11,397 nucleotides of DNA from Deltaproteobacteria bacterium RIFOXYA12_FULL_61_11 (lineage in GTDB: Bacteria > Bdellovibrionota_F > JAHFAK01 > YA12-FULL-61-11): contig MGSU01000002.1 in NCBI GenBank assembly GCA_001799195.1, positions 23,273 through 34,669 on the forward strand. Direction: 5' to 3'. Under the pieces are notes generated by a model. That model saw nothing but the letters and a program-made list of their open reading frames with translations. It made no database searches and had not been told where the DNA came from. This document shows, one piece after another, positions 1-7,368 of this stretch. Position 1 is the stretch's first letter. Each line of letters opens with the position of its first letter. A program made the translations under genes and the position numbers.

Positions 1-2
1 TG

Positions 3-2963
3 GACTTACTGGAAAGGAATTTCCCGCTTCAGGTCGAACGCTCTTTGCGATACCGGGCCAGGCTCGAGGGCACGAACTCACTGCCTGAGCTGCTCTCTCT
101 GCTCGGGACCGAGCTCGGGGAAGGCCGATTGCGTTGGGATGCCCGGGGTTGGCATCTCGGGGAAGATCGGCTGGAGAGCCTCAGTGCGGGCGGGGACGAA
201 CACAGGATAGAGAACGGTGCAGGTCCGGCCCATGAAGACGACGGTTCCGGGTACCTCGCGGAGTGCCTCGCGTTGCTCGGGGGCGAAGACGCCGAGGCTA
301 CGGTGCCCTTCCTCCTGGGACGTCTGTTCCAGCGCGGCCTGTATGAGGTTCTCGAACGTTGTTGTGCGCTCGTGTCGGCGAGGAGCCATGAGGACAGGTG
401 TACGGCCTTTGCGACGCTCTACCTTGCCAGAACGGCCGCGGTCCGCGGGCAGGACCAGGCCGCGGAGGAACTGCTGCAGGCTCTTCCGAGGGAGGCAGGG
501 GAAGAACTGGAGCTGGAGAGGGCTATTGTCGCCGCGACCCTGGCGGGCCGGAAAGGGGATTTCGACCGGGCTGAGCACCTCCTCCTCGAGAACTTGCACC
601 ACCCCGGCAGGGACCGGTATCCCCATGCTCTCTCGAATACGCTGCTCAATGTCGGTATCATCCGGGCCAAGCGTGGGGAATACGATAAAGCCCTGGCGTG
701 TTATTACGATGCCCTCGAACTGAAACGCCGGCATGCAGATCCTTCCGGTGTGGTGTCCCTCTACAGCAACCTGGGGGCCTGTCATCACCTGAGGGGAGAT
801 GCCGAGGCGGCCCTCGTCCACTACCGAAGGGCGGCTGCCGAGGCCCAGCGCATTGGCGATCTCAAGAGCTATGCCATCGCGAGCTTCAATCAAGGCGACC
901 TCCTGTTGGATCGGGGGGAATTGAACGAGGCCGGCACCGTCTTGAAAGCGGCCGGGAGCATGGCGGAGCGCCTGGGTCTCGAGCCCGTGGCAGAGAGGGC
1001 CGCTCTGAACCTGTGCTTTCTCGAGGCGCTTTCCGGAACACCTCAAGGCGAGGCGCTGCGGCGGCTCGGGGAAGCGGAGACAACCGCTCGAGCCCGCGGG
1101 CATGTAGAACAGGAACTCTTGGCCATCGTACTCCAGGGCAAAACGTTGCAAGCTCACGGTAACCTTGGGGCCGCGGTCGCAGACTATCGCCGGGCCTTGC
1201 GTCGGGCCTTGGAAATACGGCATAGCCGGCTCATCCGGGAAATCGATCGGTTGCTCTCCGACGCCGAACGCGCCGCGGCAACCGCTGCAGCACCGGAGGT
1301 ACCCGGGGAACCTTCCGGGGGGGGTGTTCCGAGCAAAGCAGTGACGCTCGACGGAGCTGAAGCGTCCGATGGTCTCCTGCTGGTCTGGAACTCCTCGAGA
1401 GTCCTGAGGGAAACTCAGCCCGAGCCCGAACGTCTCCGAGACCTCTTGGGATATTTCACCGAGGTGCTTGGGTTTGCCCGGGCGGCCTATGTCGTTCGGG
1501 AGGCAGCCGGGCAATGGACCGGCCTCGGTCTCGGGTACGACGGTGGCCAGATCCTGGAGCTCGGACAAAAATTGCCGCTCGAGGGGTTGCTGCGGCCCGG
1601 TCCCTATCCTCGTTTGGTGGGCAACCTGGAACTGCTCGAGGGTTTGACGGAGGAGGTCGACGGTTCGCGGTTCGGCCTGAAAACGGTCCTCGTGGCGTGG
1701 TTCCCCGCTCTGCTGCCTCGTGGTTTGTATCTGGATCACCGTTTCCTCGCCCCGGCGGGTTTCCTCACCCCGGCGAAACGAGCTCTGCTCGAGTCCGTGC
1801 TGGGACTTCTGACCCAAGGCTGGACCGGACCGGGGGGGCTTCCTCCCTCCCCAGGGAACAGAGAGGCCCTTGTCCAGCCACCGCAGTCTTCCCGTGAAAG
1901 GACCGTCGCCTTGCTCTCGCGCAGTATCACCTTTTCCCTGACCGACCGGGTGCTGGGACGAGAGCCGCAGAGGATTGGGCAGCTCGGGTACCTGGTGGGG
2001 ACCTCTCGTCCACTGGAGGACCTCTATCGCCGGATGGAACAAGTGGCGCCGACCGATGTCCCGGTGCTACTGCTCGGCGAGAGCGGGGTGGGCAAAGAAG
2101 TTGTGGCCAGGGGACTGCATGACCTGAGCGGCCGCCGCGACCATTCCCTGGTGATCCAGAACTGCGCGGCCATTCCAGAAGCACTGGCCGAGAGCATCCT
2201 GTTCGGTCACGTCAAGGGTGCCTTCACCGGTGCGCACGAGGACCGGGCAGGCGTCCTGGCCGAGGCGGATCGCGGAACCCTCTTCCTCGACGAGGTCGGA
2301 GAGCTGCCCTTGCCGTTGCAGGCGACCCTCTTGCGCGTGTTGCAGGATCGACGGGTCCGTCCGGTGGGGGGGCAAGGTGAGAGGGCGGTCGATTTCCGGC
2401 TCTTGGCCGCGACCAATCGACCGTTGCGGGACTTGGTCGAGGGCGGCACCTTCCGCGAGGACCTCTATTTCCGTTTGCAGGTGGTGGTCTTGCGTGTGCC
2501 TCCCCTGCGGGAACGCCGCGAGGACATTCCCTTGTTGGTGGAGTACTTCAATACCACCGAGAGCCAGGCCCTGGGGCTGAAGGCCTTGACCTTTTCCACC
2601 GGCGCGATGGAAGTTCTGCTCGGCCACCCTTGGCCGGGCAATGTCCGGGAGTTGAAAAACGTTATCAACCGGTTGTTGGTGTTTTCTCAGGGGGCTCGCG
2701 TCGATGCCGAACAAGTCGGGCGACAATTCGAATGCGACCGCCCCCCCCGGGAGACGGCCATGCGCGAGGCGAGCGGTCCGTTGCGTCAGTACTTACAGAG
2801 GAAGGAACGTGCATATATCGAGCAGACCCTCGAACAGACCCAGGGCAATGTGACCGTGGCCGCGGAACGCCTGGGCATGTCGAGGGTGAATCTCTACGGG
2901 AGATTACGAGCGCTGGGTCTACCGCTGCCTGAACGGGGAGGGAGGGGCAAGAAGGATCGGTGA
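3..2963 (+). CDS. sigma-54-dependent transcriptional regulator, STAND/TPR-GAF-AAA+-Fis mosaic (5' partial)
   Basis: This is an enhancer-binding protein that would use ATP hydrolysis to open sigma-54 RNA polymerase promoters. The visible 986 codons are open to the left edge; a TTG at 45 could start, but the frame reads through it, so I take the gene as 5'-truncated. The first ~60 residues resemble the end of an AAA_16/STAND NTPase module seen in kinase-STAND-TPR regulators (inference). TPR-like helices follow at about 630-1260, then a GAF-like sensor region at about 1360-1810. The AAA+ domain (about 1986-2690) has Walker A GESGVGKE (2076-2099), an intact GAFTGA sigma-54 contact loop (2217-2234), Walker B LFLDE (2280-2294), the REDLYFRL segment and NVRELKN. 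A Fis-type helix-turn-helix (about 2844-2918) ends the protein. There is no receiver domain in the visible part. Four G/C runs of 7-8 nt lie in the gene. It converges with the sulfotransferase gene. Confidence 0.93.
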   Translation, partial: DLLERNFPLQVERSLRYRARLEGTNSLPELLSLLGTELGEGRLRWDARGWHLGEDRLESLSAGGDEHRIENGAGPAHEDDGSGYLAECLALLGGEDAEATVPFLLGRLFQRGLYEVLERCCALVSARSHEDRCTAFATLYLARTAAVRGQDQAAEELLQALPREAGEELELERAIVAATLAGRKGDFDRAEHLLLENLHHPGRDRYPHALSNTLLNVGIIRAKRGEYDKALACYYDALELKRRHADPSGVVSLYSNLGACHHLRGDAEAALVHYRRAAAEAQRIGDLKSYAIASFNQGDLLLDRGELNEAGTVLKAAGSMAERLGLEPVAERAALNLCFLEALSGTPQGEALRRLGEAETTARARGHVEQELLAIVLQGKTLQAHGNLGAAVADYRRALRRALEIRHSRLIREIDRLLSDAERAAATAAAPEVPGEPSGGGVPSKAVTLDGAEASDGLLLVWNSSRVLRETQPEPERLRDLLGYFTEVLGFARAAYVVREAAGQWTGLGLGYDGGQILELGQKLPLEGLLRPGPYPRLVGNLELLEGLTEEVDGSRFGLKTVLVAWFPALLPRGLYLDHRFLAPAGFLTPAKRALLESVLGLLTQGWTGPGGLPPSPGNREALVQPPQSSRERTVALLSRSITFSLTDRVLGREPQRIGQLGYLVGTSRPLEDLYRRMEQVAPTDVPVLLLGESGVGKEVVARGLHDLSGRRDHSLVIQNCAAIPEALAESILFGHVKGAFTGAHEDRAGVLAEADRGTLFLDEVGELPLPLQATLLRVLQDRRVRPVGGQGERAVDFRLLAATNRPLRDLVEGGTFREDLYFRLQVVVLRVPPLRERREDIPLLVEYFNTTESQALGLKALTFSTGAMEVLLGHPWPGNVRELKNVINRLLVFSQGARVDAEQVGRQFECDRPPRETAMREASGPLRQYLQRKERAYIEQTLEQTQGNVTVAAERLGMSRVNLYGRLRALGLPLPERGGRGKKDR

Positions 2964-2991
2964 ACTCCTCGGGAAGGGGGAGCAGGAGTTC
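2962..2991. terminator. hairpin between convergent genes, possible bidirectional terminator
   Basis: A perfect 8-bp inverted repeat, GAACTCCT (2962-2969) and AGGAGTTC (2984-2991), encloses a 14-nt loop. It overlaps the stop codon of the regulator gene and ends 5 nt before the stop of the convergent sulfotransferase gene. No U-tract follows on either strand, so it is not a canonical intrinsic terminator. Position and symmetry are the only support. Confidence 0.4.
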
Positions 2992-2996
2992 GTTGC

Positions 2997-4055
2997 TCAG
3001 CACCAGGTCAGGAGGGGAAAATCCTTGCCGCTCGCCGTGAAGGCGGTACGTACGCGTTCCATGGCTTCCTCACAGGCTTCGGGGGCGAGCAAGGGGGTCC
3101 CCGTCGCCGGTGGGGCATGGAACTCGCTCGCGCGATGGCCGGTGCCGCGGCCTGCTGCGGTGCGCCGAACCAGGTCCGTGTAGGCCGAGCCGTAAGGCAC
3201 GACCTCGAGGGAACCCGTGAGAGGCAGAGATTTTGCGATGGCGAGATGGTAGGCCTCCCACAGGGCGAGATGCCTTTGGGCGTAGGAGAGCTCCTTCCAG
3301 GGTTCCTGTTCCATGCCCAGGTAACGGTGAGTCACGTCGAACCAGTAGGTCGGGGTATCGGCACCCTCGGGTACGGTTATTGGTAGTCCGAGCATCTTCA
3401 GGATCGAGCGCAGGGATGTCTCGGGATGGCGCACGCTGAGCACATAGCTCGCGTTCCCGCCGAAGAGGGCTTCGATGAGGGGGAGAGCGTAAGCGAGGGA
3501 GATGTTCTTCTTCACCACGAACGGTCCCTGGGTTTTCTTCACCCAGACGAGGAACTGAGCAAGCTCGAAGAGGAGGTTCAGCCAGCGCGAGGGGTGGCCT
3601 GCATAGACTAGGGGCTCGCGGCTGGGGACGTCATCGTGGAGCATGGGCAGGGAGTGGGTGGACCACTCGATGCCGTTGGCCGCGGCCAGCTCGGTGAGCA
3701 GGTAGGTGCCGCCGGTCCGGGCGAAACCCAGGACGAACACAATGCGACGTTCTTCGCCGAGAAATGAGCGGAGCCAGGCAGCATCTCCGCGGAGGAGGCC
3801 GACGAAGACCGTGGCCGCTTCATCCAAGAAGGAGCGGAGTTCCTTCGAGAGTGCTAGGTCGCCTCCCAGCTTGGTAAGGACTTCCCGCTTGCGCTCTTCG
3901 AGTCGTTCCGGCGCCCCCGACTGACGATCGGCGGTGTGCCCGGTCAACCCGCGAGCCGCCCATTGCAGCGAGGGTTCGACACCTCCGACGTGCCAGACCG
4001 TGGCTTCGTGGATAGGCAAGTGGAGCTCGTTCCAATGGATGGTGTAGGTCGCCAT
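2997..4055 (-). CDS. sulfotransferase-like protein
   Basis: A putative PAPS-dependent sulfotransferase of 352 aa, likely cytoplasmic, with no signal peptide. After an N-terminal region of about 100 residues with no family I recognise, a hydrophobic beta strand leads into GFARTGGTYL (residues 110-119). This fits the 5'-phosphosulfate-binding loop in the RSGTT/RTGGT style of the Sulfotransfer_3 group. A second motif, VRHPETSLRS (residues 208-217), sits where the 3'-phosphate-binding Arg/Ser (R209, S214) are expected. The ATG at 4055 is preferred over a longer open frame to 4307 because GAGG lies 8 nt upstream and the extension is Pro-rich and unlike a protein start. Acceptor substrate is unknown. 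It stands alone: convergent with the regulator and divergent from a small secreted protein gene. It could instead be a sulfotransferase-fold protein with another role. Confidence 0.75.
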   Translation of the reverse strand: MATYTIHWNELHLPIHEATVWHVGGVEPSLQWAARGLTGHTADRQSGAPERLEERKREVLTKLGGDLALSKELRSFLDEAATVFVGLLRGDAAWLRSFLGEERRIVFVLGFARTGGTYLLTELAAANGIEWSTHSLPMLHDDVPSREPLVYAGHPSRWLNLLFELAQFLVWVKKTQGPFVVKKNISLAYALPLIEALFGGNASYVLSVRHPETSLRSILKMLGLPITVPEGADTPTYWFDVTHRYLGMEQEPWKELSYAQRHLALWEAYHLAIAKSLPLTGSLEVVPYGSAYTDLVRRTAAGRGTGHRASEFHAPPATGTPLLAPEACEEAMERVRTAFTASGKDFPLLTWC

Positions 4056-4174
4056 GGGCAGGACCTCGAAGAGTAACCCCGGATGCTTGCTACCACGGAG
4101 CCGTCGAGCGGGCAATGAGAATGGCCGGGAACACCACCCCACCTTTGCACGTTTGGATAGACCATGCGGGAAGT

Positions 4175-4212
4175 TCCCATCCTCCACAAGATGGCGCTGC
4201 CCTGGGATGGGA
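4175..4212. promoter_or_regulatory. 8-bp inverted repeat in divergent promoter region
   Basis: TCCCATCC (4175-4182) and GGATGGGA (4205-4212) are perfect inverted copies separated by 22 bp, about 30 bp centre to centre, or roughly three helical turns. An overlapping shorter palindrome GGGAAGTTCCC sits at 4168-4178. The repeat lies about 90-127 bp upstream of the sigma-54-like element at 4302, a usual distance for an enhancer-binding-protein site. It is also upstream of the divergent sulfotransferase gene. Binding of any regulator is inference. Confidence 0.35.
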
Positions 4213-4301
4213 GGGTCGCAGTGCGGAGGAGGTGGAACGCCTCGCAAGGGTGCAGAGTGAGGCATGAGTGTTTCATTCCAAGGTGATATGGCACAGCTTT
4301 C

Positions 4302-4317
4302 TGGCATGGTCCTTGAT
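4302..4317 (+). promoter_or_regulatory. sigma-54-like -24/-12 promoter element
   Basis: TGGCATGGTCCTTGAT matches the consensus TGGCACRNNNNTTGCW at 10 of 12 defined positions with exact GG-to-G spacing. The two mismatches are T at the last base of the -24 box and, more seriously, A in place of the conserved -12 C. A start site about 12 nt downstream would give a leader of about 25 nt containing the GGAGG at 4343-4347. I see no convincing sigma-70 alternative. Confidence 0.4.
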
Positions 4318-4354
4318 AGGCTGGTGTTCGGGTTTCGTCCGCGGAGGTCCTCGT

Positions 4355-4699
4355 ATGCTTTCTCGTGTACTGCTCTCGTTGCTGTGGTTGAGCCTTATTC
4401 CCCGTATCGCGCAGGCCGAAGACGACATCGTGGTCGAGATCGAAGGCGAGGAAAGGACCAGGGTGTCGATCGAACTCGGTGCCGATGATCCTGATCTCCT
4501 CGATCGGGACTGTCAGGAACTCGGCAGGCAGGTCGCCGCGGTGATCCAGAAGCTGGCCGGAACAGAGGTTCGGCCGGAGGCAAAGCTTGAGCCCGGTGAG
4601 GCTATCGATCTCGGTCAAGGCCGGGTCCTCTACGCTGCCGATTGTACCGTCGAGTTCTCCCCTGCAGCGCAAGTGCAAGAGTCCAAGTTCCGTCGCTGA
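4355..4699 (+). CDS. small secreted hypothetical protein
   Basis: Encodes 114 aa that I do not recognise. Residues 1-21 form a clear Sec signal peptide (Arg near the start, Leu/Trp-rich core, AQA before the predicted cut at E22), so the mature ~93-residue product should be periplasmic or exported. The mature part is acidic at first, with two cysteines (C53 and C97) that could form one disulfide, and ends KFRR. The ATG at 4355 is chosen over an in-frame ATG at 4268 because it begins the signal peptide and has GGAGG about 7 nt upstream. A sigma-54-like element lies just upstream. Its 3' end is convergent with the CoA-transferase gene, leaving 32 bp with no evident hairpin. Confidence 0.7.
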   Translation: MLSRVLLSLLWLSLIPRIAQAEDDIVVEIEGEERTRVSIELGADDPDLLDRDCQELGRQVAAVIQKLAGTEVRPEAKLEPGEAIDLGQGRVLYAADCTVEFSPAAQVQESKFRR

Positions 4700-4731
4700 C
4701 GCTTCGCCCCATCGCAGGAAACCCCAAGACC

Positions 4732-6114
4732 TTACCTCACCATGGCTTCTTCGTACGGCGTGAAGCCGGGGACGCGGCCGGAGCGATGTCGCCGGGGTTT
4801 GTGGAACTCGGGGCTGTCGGTGATCAGGCGCAAGAGGTTGTCCCTGCTCTGCGGTTCCGCCAGATGGGCAATGGCCACGGCCCGCTCGCCGATGCTCAAC
4901 CGCTGCGGGTCGAAGATGCCGTATTCGCTGACCAGGACGACCCGGTCCGAGGGCGTGGCGGTGGTGGTGATACCGGCCGGGGCCTTGTCCACGATCTTGG
5001 AGATGCCGGTCGCCGTGGTCGCCTTCAGCGCGATGATCGCCACTCCGCCGGGGGAGTATTGCACGCCGCGCAAGAAATCGCTCTGGCCGCCGACCCCACT
5101 GTAAATACTGCGAGCGGCCAGGGAATCGGCCCACACGTTGCCGTGCAGGTCCACGCCGATGGCGCTGTTGATGGCCACCATATTGGGCTGTTCCGCGATC
5201 TTGAACACGCTGTTCGTGTAATCGCAGGGGCGGCTCTGGACCGAACTGTTGAGATTGAACCAGGCGTAGCCCGCCGTATCCTCCGCCAGGAAGATCGAGG
5301 AGACCGAGAAATTGATCCCCCGTTTCCAGCGGTTCGAGACGCATCCTGCCTGCACCAGGCGGATCATGCCGCTGGAGAATAACTCGGTGTGAATGCCGAG
5401 GTCTCGGAAGCCGCGAGCCACGATCGCCTCGGTTACGGCCTCGGGCACTTCGCCGATACCAAATTGCAAGGTAGAGCCGGGGACCGTGCCGGAGCCGTCG
5501 TGGAGGAAGGTCGATGCGATCTGGGTGCCGATGCGACGGGCAGCCTCGTCGGGGCGGTGGACGGGAGTTGCGGGCAGAGGGTAGGAGGTGTCGACCAGGT
5601 AGTCGATCGCGGACTCGGGAATGGTGGTGCCCAGAATGAAGGGCATCGTGGCGTTCCGTTCGGCGATGACCACGCCGCCTCGTTGTTTCACAACGTGAAT
5701 CGCCGCGAGCACGGCCTCGACCGTGGTGCCGAGGCTGTAGTTGCCGCCGTTGTCCGGTCCTGCGACGGAAATCAAGGCGGCATCGAGTCCTCGGCTCCGA
5801 GCAAGGTTTGCCGGTACTTGGGACAGGTGCATGGGGTGGTACTTGGCCCAGCCCCTATTGACAGCTTGGCGGGTGAGATGACTGGCGAAGATGACCCGGT
5901 GGGTGATGCGTCGACAGGTCGCTTCGGAGAACAGGGGCTCGAGGCCTTCGCCGAGGAGGAGGATCCCGAACAGGTCGAGGCGTTTGAGAGAGGTGTCCTC
6001 GGCCAAGCGGCGCAACAGGACAGCCGGGGTGGCGGCGTTGCCGGTCGTATAGACCACGCTTCCTGGTCGGAGGACACGAGGATTGATGGCTTGGTCGACA
6101 CTGACTCGCTGCAT
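4732..6114 (-). CDS. acetyl-CoA hydrolase/transferase family protein (4-hydroxybutyrate-type CoA-transferase)
   Basis: A cytoplasmic class I CoA-transferase of 460 aa, moving CoA between an acyl-CoA (often acetyl-CoA) and a carboxylate through a glutamyl-CoA thioester. The family signature is full length: LQFGIGEVPEAV (216-227); GIHTEL (240-245), whose E244 aligns with the catalytic glutamate of AbfT-type enzymes; the Gly-rich CoA loop GVGGQSDFLRG (340-350); and SEYGI (396-400) followed by the usual GERA...LAEP segment. Length is normal to slightly long for the family. Whether the acceptor is 4-hydroxybutyrate, another short acid or water cannot be read from sequence. The ATG at 6114 begins the family N-terminus, but only a weak GAG precedes it. 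The gene stands apart, with 292 bp upstream and no pathway partners in view. Confidence 0.88.
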   Translation of the reverse strand: MQRVSVDQAINPRVLRPGSVVYTTGNAATPAVLLRRLAEDTSLKRLDLFGILLLGEGLEPLFSEATCRRITHRVIFASHLTRQAVNRGWAKYHPMHLSQVPANLARSRGLDAALISVAGPDNGGNYSLGTTVEAVLAAIHVVKQRGGVVIAERNATMPFILGTTIPESAIDYLVDTSYPLPATPVHRPDEAARRIGTQIASTFLHDGSGTVPGSTLQFGIGEVPEAVTEAIVARGFRDLGIHTELFSSGMIRLVQAGCVSNRWKRGINFSVSSIFLAEDTAGYAWFNLNSSVQSRPCDYTNSVFKIAEQPNMVAINSAIGVDLHGNVWADSLAARSIYSGVGGQSDFLRGVQYSPGGVAIIALKATTATGISKIVDKAPAGITTTATPSDRVVLVSEYGIFDPQRLSIGERAVAIAHLAEPQSRDNLLRLITDSPEFHKPRRHRSGRVPGFTPYEEAMVR

Positions 6115-6406
6115 GGTTCGCGCTCAGATGGGGAAGACCTAGGAGATCCTAGAAAAGCGAGAAGAGGAGGTCAAGACGAGGTTGGGGTGTATGCTTTCAG
6201 TCTTGGTTGGTTCGAAGGGTCCTGTCACCTCACACCCCCACCATGCTCATCCTTGCGCGTGGCGGGGGACCCCCGTCGGTGCCACCCAGGCGAGGTAGAG
6301 TCACCCCAGGGCACTACACCCAAGACTGGACTGTTACCTTGTATCCTGGCTTTTCAGTAAGAAGGGATAGTTGGGGTAGGGAAGGTGACAGAGGGGAGTG
6401 TGACGT
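6115..6406. other. 292-bp intergenic region between two minus-strand genes
   Basis: No convincing gene lies here; plus-strand frames across it are antisense shadows of the CoA-transferase and the repeat protein. It contains the palindrome at 6139-6152 and a strong hairpin at 6259-6285: GTGGC/GCCAC outer arms around GGGGGACCCCC. The hairpin lies about 120-150 nt downstream of the repeat-protein stop and lacks a U-tract. I found no sigma-54-like element reading toward the CoA-transferase gene. Confidence 0.5.
6139..6152. promoter_or_regulatory. 14-bp palindrome upstream of CoA-transferase gene
   Basis: CTAGGAGATCCTAG has perfect 6-bp arms around a 2-bp centre and lies 25-38 nt upstream of the CoA-transferase start codon, where an operator could overlap the promoter or leader. 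CTAG-rich symmetry is uncommon in GC-rich DNA. There is no regulator gene nearby to assign to it. Confidence 0.3.
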
Positions 6407-7267
6407 TCAACCGCGCCGGCGCAGGGCGACCAGCCCGACCAAGGTGGTCAGGAGGAGCAGGGCAAGACTGCCGCTCTGGGCGTTGGTGTTGACCACGCCG
6501 CAGCTACCACCCTCGCCGCCGCTGACCGGTTGGGTGGTCGGACGGACGGGCTCGGAGGTCGGAGGTGCAACCACGACCGGTTCTTCGACGATCACGATCG
6601 GCTCTTCTTCCAAGTCGTCGAGATCGAGCGGCTCGGTCGGGATGATCGGCTCTTCGATGATGATGACCGGTTCGTCCTCGAGGTCTTCGAGGTCGAGCGG
6701 TTCGGTCGGGACCACGGGCTCTTCCTCGAAGCCCCACTCTTCCTCGGTGTCCCACTCTTCCTCTTCTTCTTCGCCGTAGAATTCCTCGTAGCCATCTTCG
6801 TCGTAGAACTCGCGGTACTCATCATCATAGTAGAAGTCCCAGGCATCGTCCTCGATCCAGGTCATGTAGGGCATGCGGATTGCCATCAGACATTCGTTGG
6901 TGCGCGTGGTGGTAGTATAACTGTCGCAATCTTCGAGCAACCAGGGATCGAAACTGTGATTGGCCACGATGGCGAGGCAGGTCATGGTTTCGGTCGCGGC
7001 GCTGTAACGGGAACAGACCGCGATGGCACCCTCTTCATAATATTCGTCGGCGACCAGGTCCAGACATTCCACGGTGAGCGCGGCGTCCACGAACCGATCG
7101 CATTCGTTGACTGCGGCCTGGTTGAAGTAGCGGCCGACGATGACGCTGTAGCACTCCGTGCGGAGGGAGTAGCTGTTGATTCGGTCGCAGGCGCCCTTGG
7201 GGGAAATTGCCCAGGCGCTGCTCGCGCACAAGGCTGCGAAGAGAATGGTACAGACGAGTGTCTTCAT
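6407..7267 (-). CDS. secreted C-x11-C repeat protein with acidic region and MYXO-CTERM-like C-terminus
   Basis: A 286-aa exported protein not recognised as a named family. Residues 1-20 are a Sec signal peptide ending AWA. Residues 27-142 are four repeats of exactly 29 residues, each with cysteines 12 apart: C27/C39, C56/C68, C85/C97, C114/C126. Residues 139-232 are strongly acidic (a run of six Glu, many Asp/Tyr/Phe) and include two copies of a 23-residue EEP..PTEPLDL unit. A Pro/Thr/Gly linker leads to S255-C256-G257, a hydrophobic stretch at about 266-281 and RRRG at the end, the layout of MYXO-CTERM/GlyGly-CTERM-type sorting signals. The ATG at 7267 is chosen for the signal peptide and the GGAGG about 8 nt upstream; a longer frame to 7351 is rejected. 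A sigma-54 promoter candidate lies upstream. Likely surface-anchored by inference. Confidence 0.85.
   Translation of the reverse strand: MKTLVCTILFAALCASSAWAISPKGACDRINSYSLRTECYSVIVGRYFNQAAVNECDRFVDAALTVECLDLVADEYYEEGAIAVCSRYSAATETMTCLAIVANHSFDPWLLEDCDSYTTTTRTNECLMAIRMPYMTWIEDDAWDFYYDDEYREFYDEDGYEEFYGEEEEEEWDTEEEWGFEEEPVVPTEPLDLEDLEDEPVIIIEEPIIPTEPLDLDDLEEEPIVIVEEPVVVAPPTSEPVRPTTQPVSGGEGGSCGVVNTNAQSGSLALLLLTTLVGLVALRRRG
6587..6724 (-). repeat. two tandem 23-residue acidic repeats
   Basis: Residues 182-204 and 205-227 of the secreted repeat protein are near-identical units (EEP-[VI][VI]-PTEPLDL-x-DLE-x-EP), with a third partial copy EEPVV after them. In DNA this is two diverged 69-bp copies. 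The alternating Pro/acidic/Val-Ile pattern suggests an extended, negatively charged stalk between the folded repeat domain and the membrane anchor. Confidence 0.85.
6842..7189 (-). repeat. four tandem 29-residue C-x11-C repeats
   Basis: Units start at C27, C56, C85 and C114 of the secreted protein, with no insertion or deletion in the cysteine spacing. Shared features are C-[DS]-[RS] at the start, [ET]-C-[LY] at the second cysteine, and a hydrophobic [IVL]-[VA] stretch just after it. Exact spacing suggests one disulfide per unit in a short helical or hairpin repeat. Confidence 0.9.
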
Positions 7268-7368
7268 GGAATACTCCTCCTTTTCTATGTTCACTGTTCT
7301 TCCAGTTACCACCGTGGATCGTGCTGTGGGGGCCACACCTGTGGCGACCACCCGTGGCCATGGCTTTG

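Noticed and set aside
78-2042. 654-residue open frame antisense to the activator gene
   Set aside because: It is opposite a frame with clear TPR, GAF-like and AAA+ motifs. It has no recognisable domain and reads as Arg/Pro/Gln-rich, as expected for a GC-rich shadow.
4088-4103. Weak sigma-54-like element reading toward the sulfotransferase (GG and GC at correct spacing, minus strand)
   Set aside because: Only the dinucleotides and a few other bases match; such matches are expected by chance in GC-rich DNA.
4056-4307. 84-residue upstream extension of the sulfotransferase
   Set aside because: The extension is Pro/His/Arg-rich, lacks a good ribosome site, and the ATG at 4055 has one.
3944-5344. 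466-residue minus-strand open frame spanning several genes
   Set aside because: It runs across the sulfotransferase start, the divergent control region, the small secreted gene (antisense) and the CoA-transferase (other frame). Composition is Arg/Gln/Gly-rich without motifs.
5389-6360. 323-residue plus-strand open frame
   Set aside because: Antisense to the N-terminal part of the CoA-transferase, whose family motifs fix the coding strand.
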